From positions 3,961,534 through 4,025,533 of the forward strand of contig NZ_AP018222.1 in NCBI RefSeq assembly GCF_002368035.1: DNA of 64,000 nucleotides, given 5' to 3'. Below the pieces are notes generated by a model. It did no database searches. It had not been told where the DNA came from and worked only from the letters and a program-made list of their open reading frames with translations. Shown here one piece after another: positions 10,199-18,851 of this stretch. A program made the translations under genes and the position numbers. The DNA comes from Nostoc linckia NIES-25 (GTDB lineage: Bacteria; Cyanobacteriota; Cyanobacteriia; Cyanobacteriales; Nostocaceae). The stretch's first letter is position 1. The number at the start of each line of letters is the position of its first letter.

Positions 10199-10933
10199 TT
10201 AAGCAGAGGTGGTAGTGGATTGGTCAAAAGTTAAAGTGTAGTTACTAGAAGCACTACCAAACTGAAAGACTTGAGCGAAGTAGTTACCAGCATCATCTAA
10301 GAAAAGATTCTCACTTGAAGTACTACCTAGCGAAGAGGTAAGTACTAAATCGCTGGAGTCAATAATCCGGTTATTATTAACATCTGCAATGATTTTCAAA
10401 TCGAGATCGGCGCTGAGTCCGCTGAGGTTAATATTCACACTCTTAAAGTATCCGATAGAGAAAGAGTAGATATCAGATGTGTTAGTGTTATTGACTGAAC
10501 CAGAACGGGTGATGTCGCTGGTGATGTTACCAAGCTTTTCATCTACAGCTAGAAGGTTACTAGGATTTGCAGTAGACAGAGCTAAACTATAAGTAACATT
10601 GCCTGAACTACCTGGAGCATAACGCTCGACTACGGCATAATAAGTACCGGCAGAGCGATCGCCAAGATTAATCGAATCATCATTGTTACTGTTTAAAAGA
10701 GAATTTGTGATGAATGTATCGTTTACGTCGAAGATACCATTTCCATTGTCTCGATAAATTGTTAAGTCTGCGTCATCCCCAGAACTGATTCCAGTCAAAG
10801 CCAAATTTATGTCACGTGTAGAACCAATACTGAACTTAAACACATCCCTAGAGTCGGTTGGCTCTAGAGTGAAGTTATTGCGAGTGACAGCATTACCGAC
10901 AGATGAAAGAGTACCAATAGTATAGTTAGCCAT
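10199..10933 (-). CDS. Two-repeat PPC-domain (pre-peptidase C-terminal) protein
   Basis: A 244-residue protein from ATG 10931-10933 (MANYTIGTLSSVG). The frame opens 42 codons earlier, but the extra residues look non-coding. It contains two similar beta-rich units: DSRDVFKFSIGSTRDINLAL to SYSLALS-like strands, and NTSDIYSFSIGYFKSVNINL to SNYTLTF. These are PPC domains, which usually sit on secreted proteases and surface proteins. Here they form nearly the whole protein, with Asp/Asn-rich loops (DNGNGIFDVND) that could bind calcium. No N-terminal signal peptide is seen, so if it is exported the route is probably type I-like (inference). The short polar tail ends FDQSTTTSA. Confidence 0.7.
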   Translation of the reverse strand: MANYTIGTLSSVGNAVTRNNFTLEPTDSRDVFKFSIGSTRDINLALTGISSGDDADLTIYRDNGNGIFDVNDTFITNSLLNSNNDDSINLGDRSAGTYYAVVERYAPGSSGNVTYSLALSTANPSNLLAVDEKLGNITSDITRSGSVNNTNTSDIYSFSIGYFKSVNINLSGLSADLDLKIIADVNNNRIIDSSDLVLTSSLGSTSSENLFLDDAGNYFAQVFQFGSASSNYTLTFDQSTTTSA

Positions 10934-11181
10934 TTTTGCTTTTTTTAGAGGTTGATATTGGTTAGAGTGCAAGCAGGATCGGTTTTGCTTGAGCCAGAAT
11001 TGAGTTCCAGTGCTATTTGCCAAAACCAATCCTTGAAATACTCTACTGTCTGGTCTCAACCCTGGCGGCCGGAAAAGGTCGGGAAAAAGTCGGGTCTTTT
11101 TGGTAGATTTACGTAAACTTTTCGGAAAAAATCAACTTTATGGTGGGAATATTGTAGTTAGCCTGTATTACTACGGAATCA

Positions 11182-14100
11182 ATGACGGTTGATGAAGCGA
11201 TCGCTCTAGTTGAACAGTTATTAGAACGGGGATGTTTAACAAGAGCGCAACAGCTTGTATTTCGCCACACCTGGGAAGGAAAAACTTACCTAGAAATGGC
11301 CAAAGAAGTCACATACGACCCCGGTCACATCAAAGATGTTGGCTCGCAACTATGGCGATCGCTTTCTCAAGCTTTGGGTGAAAAAGTTACCAAAAATAAT
11401 CTCCACGGTGTCCTCAAGCGAACCGCACAGCAGCAAAATGGCGCGAAGATATCCCCGGCCTTCACACCTCACATCGATTGGGGAGAAGCGATCGACGTTT
11501 CCCAATTCTATGGACGTAGTACCGAGTTAGAAACTTTAAGCCAGTGGATTGTGGGCGATAGCACTCGCTTGATAACAATACTTGGGATGGGCGGTATGGG
11601 CAAAACCGCACTCTCGGTGAAGTTGGCACAAAAGTTGCAGGGAGAATTTCACTATGTCATCTGGCGATCGCTACGGCACGCACCTTTTTTCGATGACAAG
11701 CTAACAGAGTGCATCAAAATTCTTTCAAAGCAACAAGCGATCGCATTGCCTCCCGATCCTCACGAGCAAATCACCCGTTTAATCGAGTACCTGCGGAAAT
11801 CTCGCTGCTTGCTGATTCTGGATAATTTTGACACGCTGCTGCAACATGGCAAGCAGACAGGCTGTTATCGCGAGGGATATGAATCCTACGGCGAACTTTT
11901 ATGGCGGTTGGGAGAAACTCAACATCAAAGCTGTATTCTGCTCACCAGTCGGGAAAAGCCTACCCAAGTCGCTGCTTTAGAAGGTGATGGTTTGCCAGTT
12001 CGCACTCTTGCTTTATCAGGATTAGAAATCGCAGCTGGAGAAACAATTCTCTCCCTCAAAGGGCTATCCAATACAGACAGCAAAACCCGCCAACTGATTG
12101 AATGTTACCGAGGAAATCCGCTAGCTTTGAAAATTGCCGCAACTTCAATTCGGGATTTGTATCAAGGCAGCATTACCCGCTTTTTTACTGAAGGTACGAC
12201 GGTTTTTAATGGTATTGGCAATCTGATAGAGCAGCAATTCCAACGACTCTCGGCGTTGGAACAACAAGTCATGTACTGGCTGGCAATTCACCGAGAAAGC
12301 ATTTCTGTGGCAGAATTGCAAACCAATCTTGCAACACCACTATCTAAACCTAAGTTAATAGAAGTTCTAGAGTCTTTATCCTGGCGTAGCTTGATTGAAA
12401 ATAACACTGGCGGATTCACACAGCAACCCGTTGTTATGGAATACGTGACAGACCGTTTAATCGAGCAAGTATGTCAGGAAATTGTCACGGAATCGCCGCG
12501 ATATCTGTTGAGTCATGCCTTGATGAAAGCCCAAGCAAAGGACTATATTCGCGATAGTCAAATTCACCTAATTGTGCAGCCTCTCTTGAATCGACTGCAA
12601 GTAATCCTTGGCTCCACTCGTCAGCTTGAGCATAAACTCGGCAGACTAATTAATAAATTCCAAGATAAAAAACTCGACTCACAAGAGCACGAGGAGATGG
12701 GGAGGCAGGGGAAAAGGTTAAAGGTTAAAGGGAAAAGGAATAAATTTAATCTTTCCCCTTTTCCCCTTACCCCTTTCCCCATGCCCTGTTTGCCCAATGC
12801 CCAATGCCCAGATCCAGTAGGATATGGTGGCGGCAACGTGCTGAATCTGTTGGTTCAATTAGAAACCGATTTGACAGGGTATGATTTTTCTCATCTCAAC
12901 ATTCGTGATTGCGATTTGCACAGGCGCAGCCCAACACAAGCATCGCTGAATTTACATCAAGTCAACTTTACCCAAACAACATTTCGAGAGTGTGTTTTTG
13001 CTGCAACCTTTAGCGGTATTACTAGCGTTGTCTTTAGTCCAGATGGGTGTTGTGTTGCTACCAGTGATACCAATGGTGAAATTTATATTTGGGATGCTAA
13101 CAGCGGAAAACAACTCTTTAGCTGTAAAGAACATAATAGTTGGGTGTGGAGTGTTGTCTTTAGCCCTGTGCATCCGGTGTTAGCGAGTTGCGGTCAAGAC
13201 CATACCATCAAACTTTGGGACACTACCACAGGAAAATATCTGAAAACGCTATATGGACACACCAGCATCGTCATAGCCCTGGCTTTTAGTCCTGATGGAC
13301 TTCTGGCCAGTGCTAGCGACGATCGCACAGTTAAACTTTGGGATCTGACAACAGCAGAATGCGTGCAAACTCTAGAACATACCAGTTGTGTGTGGAGTGT
13401 CGCGTTTCATCCTACAGGAAAAACCCTAGCAACGGCTGGTGAAGATAACGCAATCAAGTTGTGGAATCTAGAAACTGGATGCTGCGTACAAACCCTTAAG
13501 GGACATCAGCATTGGGTAAAAGCGATCGCTTTTAGTCCTGATGGACAAAGGTTAGTTAGTGGCAGTTTCGATGGAATGGTAAAACTTTGGGATCTGAGTA
13601 CTGGGGTGTGGATGTGTGTAACAACTTTGCTAGGACATACAGGATTTGTCACATCAGTAACATTCAGCCCCAAAGACGATGTAGTGGCAAGTAGCAGCTA
13701 CGATCAAACTGTGAAGATTTGGGATATCCATACCGGAAAATGCTTAGATACCCTAAAAAAGCATACAAACCGGATTTGGTCAATTGCTTTTCATCCCCAA
13801 GGACACTTAATCGCTAGCGGTGGGGATGACCATACAGCTAGAGTCTGGGAAGTTTCGACTGGACAGTGTATCAAAACCATACAAGGACACAGAAATGCGA
13901 TTTATGCAATCGCCCACAGTCGGCAGCAAAACCTTCTTGCCAGCGCACATGAAGACCAGACAATCAAACTCTGGGATGTCAACCTCAATGCCCCGCAACA
14001 GTTAAAGGTTGGACTCCAGCCTTTTCGGGTACTACACGGACACAGCAATCGCGTCTTCTGTGTTGCCATTAGTCCCAACAGACAATTTCTCGCCAGTGGC

Positions 14101-14901
14101 AGCGCCGACCGTACTATTAAACTTTGGAGTCCCAATACAGGAAAATGTCTGAATACTTTGCACGGTCACGGGAGTTGGGTCTGGGCGATCGCTTTTCATC
14201 CAGACAGTAACTTACTTGCTAGTGCCAGCCACGACCATACAATCAAGATTTGGGATGTGAATTCTGGAGAATGTTGCCAAACATGGCTGGGACACCCTGG
14301 ATCTGTGCTAGCGATCGCTTTTACCCCTGACGGCAAAACTCTCTTCAGTTGCGGCCATGAAAAGATAGTTAAACAGTGGGACGTTGAGACAGGAAGATGT
14401 CTAAATACTTGGGAGGCAGACTCAAACCGTATTTGGGCAGTTGCCGTCAGTCCAGATGGTCGATACATTGCCACTGGTGGTGACGACCAAACAATCAAAC
14501 TCTGGGACATTCACACAGGAACTGAAGAGCGAATATTCCAGGGACATACCGGCCAAATTATCTGTATTCTCTTCACTGCCGATGGTAGCCGTATGATTAG
14601 CAGTAGTAGCGATCGCACCATCAAAATTTGGTATGTAGCTACTGGAGACTGCCTTACTACACTAGATAATCATCAAAATTGGGTATGGTCGCTCAGTCTG
14701 AGCTACGGCGATGGAACTCTCCTCAGCTGTAGCCAGGATGAAACAATCAATTGTTGGGATATTGCTACAGCCCAATGTTGGACAACTTTGCGGCCAGCTC
14801 GTCCCTATGAAGGCACAATTATCACAGACGTTAAAGGATTGACTGAGGCAGAGGTGTCAACTTTAAAAGCTTTGGGGGCGGTAGAGGTGAAATCAGGTTG
14901 A
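11182..14901 (+). CDS. STAND protein: vMAP-like N-terminus, NB-ARC ATPase, 14 WD40 repeats
   Basis: A 1239-residue protein. Residues 1-85 (MTVDEAIALVEQLLERG...LEMAKEVTYDPGHIKDVGSQ) form the helix-turn-helix-like N-terminal domain often called vMAP. An NB-ARC ATPase follows, with P-loop G135-T142 (GMGGMGKT), LLILDNFDTLL as Walker B and LLTSREKPT as sensor. Residues from about 580 form a short pentapeptide-like bridge, then 14 WD40 repeats, matching two seven-bladed propellers. Such proteins are signal-sensing switches; the ligand is unknown. Residues about 503-545 are coded by a dispersed intergenic repeat (bases about 12690-12815), an in-frame insertion in the linker. The next gene to the right encodes a response regulator. 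Confidence 0.88.
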   Translation: MTVDEAIALVEQLLERGCLTRAQQLVFRHTWEGKTYLEMAKEVTYDPGHIKDVGSQLWRSLSQALGEKVTKNNLHGVLKRTAQQQNGAKISPAFTPHIDWGEAIDVSQFYGRSTELETLSQWIVGDSTRLITILGMGGMGKTALSVKLAQKLQGEFHYVIWRSLRHAPFFDDKLTECIKILSKQQAIALPPDPHEQITRLIEYLRKSRCLLILDNFDTLLQHGKQTGCYREGYESYGELLWRLGETQHQSCILLTSREKPTQVAALEGDGLPVRTLALSGLEIAAGETILSLKGLSNTDSKTRQLIECYRGNPLALKIAATSIRDLYQGSITRFFTEGTTVFNGIGNLIEQQFQRLSALEQQVMYWLAIHRESISVAELQTNLATPLSKPKLIEVLESLSWRSLIENNTGGFTQQPVVMEYVTDRLIEQVCQEIVTESPRYLLSHALMKAQAKDYIRDSQIHLIVQPLLNRLQVILGSTRQLEHKLGRLINKFQDKKLDSQEHEEMGRQGKRLKVKGKRNKFNLSPFPLTPFPMPCLPNAQCPDPVGYGGGNVLNLLVQLETDLTGYDFSHLNIRDCDLHRRSPTQASLNLHQVNFTQTTFRECVFAATFSGITSVVFSPDGCCVATSDTNGEIYIWDANSGKQLFSCKEHNSWVWSVVFSPVHPVLASCGQDHTIKLWDTTTGKYLKTLYGHTSIVIALAFSPDGLLASASDDRTVKLWDLTTAECVQTLEHTSCVWSVAFHPTGKTLATAGEDNAIKLWNLETGCCVQTLKGHQHWVKAIAFSPDGQRLVSGSFDGMVKLWDLSTGVWMCVTTLLGHTGFVTSVTFSPKDDVVASSSYDQTVKIWDIHTGKCLDTLKKHTNRIWSIAFHPQGHLIASGGDDHTARVWEVSTGQCIKTIQGHRNAIYAIAHSRQQNLLASAHEDQTIKLWDVNLNAPQQLKVGLQPFRVLHGHSNRVFCVAISPNRQFLASGSADRTIKLWSPNTGKCLNTLHGHGSWVWAIAFHPDSNLLASASHDHTIKIWDVNSGECCQTWLGHPGSVLAIAFTPDGKTLFSCGHEKIVKQWDVETGRCLNTWEADSNRIWAVAVSPDGRYIATGGDDQTIKLWDIHTGTEERIFQGHTGQIICILFTADGSRMISSSSDRTIKIWYVATGDCLTTLDNHQNWVWSLSLSYGDGTLLSCSQDETINCWDIATAQCWTTLRPARPYEGTIITDVKGLTEAEVSTLKALGAVEVKSG
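12690..12815 (+). repeat. Dispersed repeat copy 1, inside the STAND gene
   Basis: The 51-base core at 12708-12758 runs from GGGGAAAAGGTTAAAGG to TAAATTTAATCTTTCCCC. It is base-for-base identical to the core at 56983-57033 and closely matches inverted copies at 54331-54475 and 62716-62815. It is flanked by purine-rich (gaggagatggggaggcag) and pyrimidine-rich (cccatgccctgtttgccc) shoulders that are also shared. Here it is read in frame as a Lys/Arg- then Pro-rich linker (KRLKVKGKRNKFNLSPFP). Confidence 0.9.
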
Positions 14902-14938
14902 TTAATGCCTATCAATTCTCGCTAAATTAGAAAAATTA

Positions 14939-15164
14939 TCAAATAATTCCTTGTAAATTCAAGATAAAACCTGGCAGTACCTCCTCCCCTGATAACTGAT
15001 TTGGGGAAATTAGCACTTCCTTTTCTTTTCCTTGGCGATAAATCTCTACTTGCTTTCCTTTAGGGTCAATCAGCCAGCCCAAGCGCTTACCATTCTCCAT
15101 ATTCCCGATCGATGCTTGCCAACTTTCGCTAAATTGGAAAAAGGTAAACTCAAGGAAATTTTCA
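14939..15164 (-). pseudogene. 3' remnant of a Uma2-family (DUF820) endonuclease-like gene
   Basis: Reading leftward from 15100, MENGKRLGWLIDPKGKQVEI continues through YRQGKEKEVLISPNQLSGEE and VLPGFILNLQGII to a TGA at 14939-14941. This is the characteristic C-terminal end of Uma2/DUF820 proteins, which are abundant in cyanobacteria. Codons upstream of 15100 stay open for a few residues (SESWQASIGN) but the rest of the domain is absent, cut off by the start of the response-regulator gene at 15165. It is too short to be functional. The identification rests on the GWLIDP and LSGEEVLPGF motifs. Confidence 0.65.
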
Positions 15165-15860
15165 ATGTCAGCACAACTGTTACTGGTTGATGATGAACCA
15201 GGGATACGGGAAGCCGTGAAAGACTATTTGCAAGAGAGCGGTTTCAGCGTTCAAATCGCCAGTAATGCTGTTGAGGGATGGGAATTGATGCAGGTGAATA
15301 CACCCGATCTAGTGATTTCCGATGTGATGATGCCCCAAGTAGATGGCTATCAGTTCCTCAAGCAACTGCGAGAAGACCCGCGTTTCAAAGCACTACCTGT
15401 AGTATTTTTAACCGCTAAAGGTATGACAGGCGATCGCATTCAAGGTTATCAAGCAGGTGTCGATGCTTATCTTCCCAAACCTTTTGACCCAGATGAGTTA
15501 GTTGCCATAGTCGAAAATTTACTAGCCCGCCGCGCCGCTAAACCTGCAACTACAGCAGATGACCTTGAAACCCCTGATATTGCCGAACTAGCCAATCAGA
15601 TAGCCCAAATCAAGGCCTTGTTAACTCAAAGAAATGCCATTTCTCAATCACCAGCGCCTTTCAAAATTGATTTGACCCCCAGAGAACAAAGTGTTTTAAA
15701 CTTAGTCGCTGAGGGGTTAATGAACAAAGAAATCGCCCGTCGTTTGGAAACCAGCGTCCGCAACGTAGAAAAATACGTCAGCCGCTTGTTTAGTAAAACT
15801 GGTACCAATAGCCGTACAGAGTTAGTTCGTTTTGCTCTAGAACACGGTCTTGCTAAATAG
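15165..15860 (+). CDS. rre1: NarL/LuxR-family response regulator, Rre1/Ycf29 type
   Basis: A 231-residue two-domain response regulator. The receiver (residues 1-120) has the acidic pocket DDE near residue 10, the phosphoacceptor Asp in LVISDVMMPQVDGY, and Lys in YLPKPFDPDEL. A linker (about 125-165) leads to a LuxR-type helix-turn-helix: LTPREQSVLNLVAEGLMNKE to EKYVSRLFSKTGTNSRTELV. The combination VFLTAKGMTGDRIQGY, DAYLPKPFDPDEL and SRLFSKTGTNSRTEL is what I recall for the conserved cyanobacterial regulator Rre1, homologous to plastid Ycf29 and linked to stress responses in Synechocystis. The start is supported by AAGGA nine bases upstream. No kinase gene is adjacent. Confidence 0.8.
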   Translation: MSAQLLLVDDEPGIREAVKDYLQESGFSVQIASNAVEGWELMQVNTPDLVISDVMMPQVDGYQFLKQLREDPRFKALPVVFLTAKGMTGDRIQGYQAGVDAYLPKPFDPDELVAIVENLLARRAAKPATTADDLETPDIAELANQIAQIKALLTQRNAISQSPAPFKIDLTPREQSVLNLVAEGLMNKEIARRLETSVRNVEKYVSRLFSKTGTNSRTELVRFALEHGLAK

Positions 15861-15877
15861 GGCATTGGGCATGGAGT

Positions 15878-15973
15878 ATGAGGAAAGGGAAAGGGGTAAA
15901 GGGGAAAGGTTAAATTCCCCTTTTCCCTTTTCCCTTTAACCTTTTCCCCTCTCTCCCTCATCCCCATGCCCAA
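15878..15973. repeat. Dispersed repeat copy 2 (shortened)
   Basis: Purine-rich gaggaaagggaaaggggtaa and ggggaaaggttaaa are followed by pyrimidine-rich ttttccctttaaccttttcc and catccccatgcccaat. This is a shortened, self-complementary relative of the repeat at 12690-12815. It lies directly after the response-regulator stop codon and could act as a transcription-ending hairpin. Confidence 0.7.
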
Positions 15974-16404
15974 TTGGTAATAGATAAAACATAAGTATTT
16001 CAGCAAATCAGGCACTTAGTTAGAGCAAAAAGCTAAAAGAAAAGTTATTTATTTTTACTTGAGTCTTTTAGGTTTTCATTTGATTTGCCCCTGTTGTCTA
16101 ACGCCTAATCTGTAAAGACACAGGGTTTTGTTTTTCCCAATGTTTTCATGTTAACTCGGTAAAATGCACCCGGCTGAATTTGCTTTGAGATTCTACCAGT
16201 AACCTTTGCTACAAACTTTTTTAATTAAGGAAACTGTTCCTGGGACTTTGTGCTGCTAAATAAGACTTTCACAAAGCAGAAATCAAAATATTTTATGAAT
16301 TCTACTTATTGCTTAGTTGTTATTGCAACGGGTGTATTGACGGTATGAGATCCTTATTTGATTTGATACTTAATTTCCAATTTTTCGCTAGCTAAATTAC
16401 ACCT
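15974..16404. other. Convergent intergenic region, nothing recognised
   Basis: The remaining 430 bases between the response regulator and the small leftward gene at 16405 are AT-rich with no supported frame or RNA. Confidence 0.5.
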
Positions 16405-16689
16405 TTAAATTGGGGGATTTTCAGCAGCATTACGCAAGCGCATCAGCTGGCGTCGCATTTGAGGTGAGGCTTTGAACTCTGATATTTCCTGCGCTTTAAC
16501 GGACGCTTGTAACGTCTCCAGAAAATCGTCAGATCCCTCGGTCAAAGCATCGAGTAGCACCTGTAAGAGTTGCTCGCGATCGCCTAATAGACTCTTTTCC
16601 TCAATCAACCGAAATTTGAGATGCACTTCGCACTCATAAACACCTACTTCGAGATTATTGATTTGGCGTGGTAATGCTTTGGAGTTCAT
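16405..16689 (-). CDS. Small conserved-looking protein of unknown function
   Basis: A 94-residue protein starting MNSKALPRQINNLEVGVYEC. I do not recognise a family. The middle is rich in Leu, Glu and Asp (GDREQLLQVLLDALTEGSDD) and predicted to be helical, and the tail is basic (SPQMRRQLMRLRNAAENPP). There is no signal peptide or membrane segment. Codon use, length and a HIP1-type octamer (gcgatcgc near 16577) fit the surrounding genome, so it is probably real. It stands alone between two long gene-free stretches. Confidence 0.6.
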   Translation of the reverse strand: MNSKALPRQINNLEVGVYECEVHLKFRLIEEKSLLGDREQLLQVLLDALTEGSDDFLETLQASVKAQEISEFKASPQMRRQLMRLRNAAENPPI

Positions 16690-17644
16690 AGCTATTGAGA
16701 TTCCTTTACTTGGTAGTCATGAGGCTAAGGAGGTAGATGTCCAGCAAAAGTTCTTTATATCTTTTTTGAATTCAAAGTGCTTGAATTAAGAATTTTTCTT
16801 CATCAAACACCAATGTATTCCATTTCACTCTCCTGTGTTTTGTTTTCAAGCTCAATTTTCACTGTGTAGATTTTGGTCTAGCTGTGCCAGATGTAGCTTA
16901 TGGTAAGCCATAACTATTATTCAGTTTTTAAGATTCTACACAATAAAGTTTCTGTAAGAAGTTGTCCGAGCTTTTTAAAGCTTTTTACATCAACTTTATG
17001 GGAACGTCAATAACAGTTTGACTTGTTACTTGATTTTTGGTGTTTTTACGTAAGTAAAAGCGCTGAAAAATTTTCCTTTTATTAATGCCAGAGGTATGTG
17101 TAGCCTTCTTCCGTAAAATTACTAGATGTACGTTTTTTTCAAGAGCAATTTGAAGAAAAATTGATTGACATAGTTATTAAGGTAAAAATTTTTGTTCTCG
17201 CTCAAAAATTTATACAGATCTAATTATTCCAGCCCGAAACCTTATCCTACCGTCTTCTAGACTTAATAAAGACAAAAACCTTAGCAATCAGCAAGATTAA
17301 TATAGCGCTGAGACTGGTTTGTATCTGCCTAAATTAAAATACTCTATCCAGTAATTTTGGTGTGAAAATCATAAGGATACTGTCAGTACTAGCAACTAAC
17401 TGAGACTTCAACTACTAATACAAGTAAAAGCAGTAATCAGTACAGACAATATTTTTACTTACACCTAAGGCAGCAAATTTTTTCGTGTTGGCTGTTGACA
17501 GTTAACCTTCAACTGTTAAATTTCAAAGTGTAATAGCTAACTCTTTTGAAGCTGCCCTCAAACCTTGTAAATTAAGAGCATTTAAGCATGAATATAAGGT
17601 TTACAATAATTTCAGTGTAATTCACCCAAATCTTACACCCTTTT
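16690..17644. other. 955-base gene-free region upstream of ndhM
   Basis: AT-rich DNA between divergently read genes. It must contain the promoters of the small unknown gene and of ndhM. I see no reading frame, tRNA or strong hairpin, and no clear NtcA (GTA-N8-TAC) or HetR palindrome. Confidence 0.5.
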
Positions 17645-18004
17645 ATGGATAACCCGACGCTGCTCAAGTCTACAACCCGGCATATCCGCATTTTTGCGGC
17701 TGAAATCGATCGAGATGGCGAACTCCTTCCGAGCGATCAGGTCTTAACATTAGATATTGACCCAGACAACGAATTCAACTGGAATGAAGATGCGCTGCAA
17801 AAGGTTTATCGAAAATTCGATGAACTAGTAGAAGCTTCTAGCGGCGCAGACCTCACAGACTATAACTTACGCCGCGTTGGGTCAGACTTAGAACATTATG
17901 TGCGATCGCTCCTACAACTCGGCGAAATCAGCTACAATCTCTCTAGTCGTGTCACCAACTACAGTATGGGAATCCCCCAAGTTGCAATTGACGAGCAGCA
18001 GTAA
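17645..18004 (+). CDS. ndhM: NAD(P)H-quinone oxidoreductase subunit M
   Basis: A 119-residue protein that matches the NdhM family along its full length: LLKSTTRHIRIFAAEIDRDG, LTLDIDPDNEFNWNEDALQ, KVYRKFDELVE, NLRRVGSDLEHYVRSLLQ and GEISYNLSSRVTNYSMGIPQ. NdhM is a cytoplasmic-side subunit specific to cyanobacterial and chloroplast NDH-1, which passes electrons from ferredoxin to plastoquinone for respiration and cyclic flow. It has no membrane segment, as expected. It is monocistronic; the other NDH-1 gene in the window, ndhL, lies almost 39 kb away. Confidence 0.95.
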   Translation: MDNPTLLKSTTRHIRIFAAEIDRDGELLPSDQVLTLDIDPDNEFNWNEDALQKVYRKFDELVEASSGADLTDYNLRRVGSDLEHYVRSLLQLGEISYNLSSRVTNYSMGIPQVAIDEQQ

Positions 18005-18851
18005 GCGAGTGATGAACGCCAGCTGCTACCCAAAAATAACGCCAAAAGCGAACAAGCTGGGTAACCCGTCCAAGGCACTGGCTCCTGTTGATTGATGACT
18101 GTTGACTGTAAACAATGAGATATTTTTTCTTTGGCAGTCCTTAAGGTAGGGAGTTATTACCAGACGGACTAAACTATCTGGGGAATAGGGAGTCGGGAAT
18201 GGAAAGATGAGGAGCAAAGGGGAAATTGTAGTAAGTCTTTCCTCTGTCTCTAACTCTACCCCCTCGATTGCCCATCCTCTTCCTTGTAATAACCTGGAAA
18301 CAGCATTTTTTAAGCAACTTCATTCGTCAGCGAGTTTTGCCACAAACTATATTACTTGTCAGAGCTGTATTTCATTGCGTCAAAAAACTCGTCCTCAACT
18401 GGAAAAAGCTGATTCTCTAGTCCCTACTCCCTACCTACACAAACAAGCTCAACATGCAAAACCCATCGCTATATCTTAATTCTTAATTAAAGTTAATTAT
18501 TGCTATCTTACTTATAAACTAGATAAATACTAATATTATCTGCCTGTTGGACATCGAGTAATTCAGCAAAAGCACATAGCACAGTTATGCTTGAGTTATC
18601 TTTGGTGAGACGGTTGGAGTTAGTTGCTTTAGCGATGGAGAGTCACACAGCGATGGAAGCTATGATGAGGCTGTAGGGTTAACTTGGAAGCGTAATCTTT
18701 AGATAAGTTAAATATTAGCATCTGCTGATAAAGGCCAGCTAAAATCATCATCTAAAGCCTGGATATGTCAAGTTTAAGAAAGACGAGCGGTCTAGATTGT
18801 CCCTAGTAATGCTATTAAAGAAATTGCCAATCTGCGATCGGTGGGAAAACT
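18005..18851. other. Gene-free region between ndhM and the PP2C gene
   Basis: About 850 bases. The left part has tgactgttgactgt heptamer-like units (near 18095). A 90-codon frame at 18207-18479 has composition typical of chance translation and is not called. Nothing else was recognised. Confidence 0.5.

Noticed and set aside
18207..18479. 90-codon frame on the plus strand
   Set aside because: Composition rich in Ser/Thr/His/Pro, no family motif, no ribosome site; it looks like chance translation of non-coding DNA.
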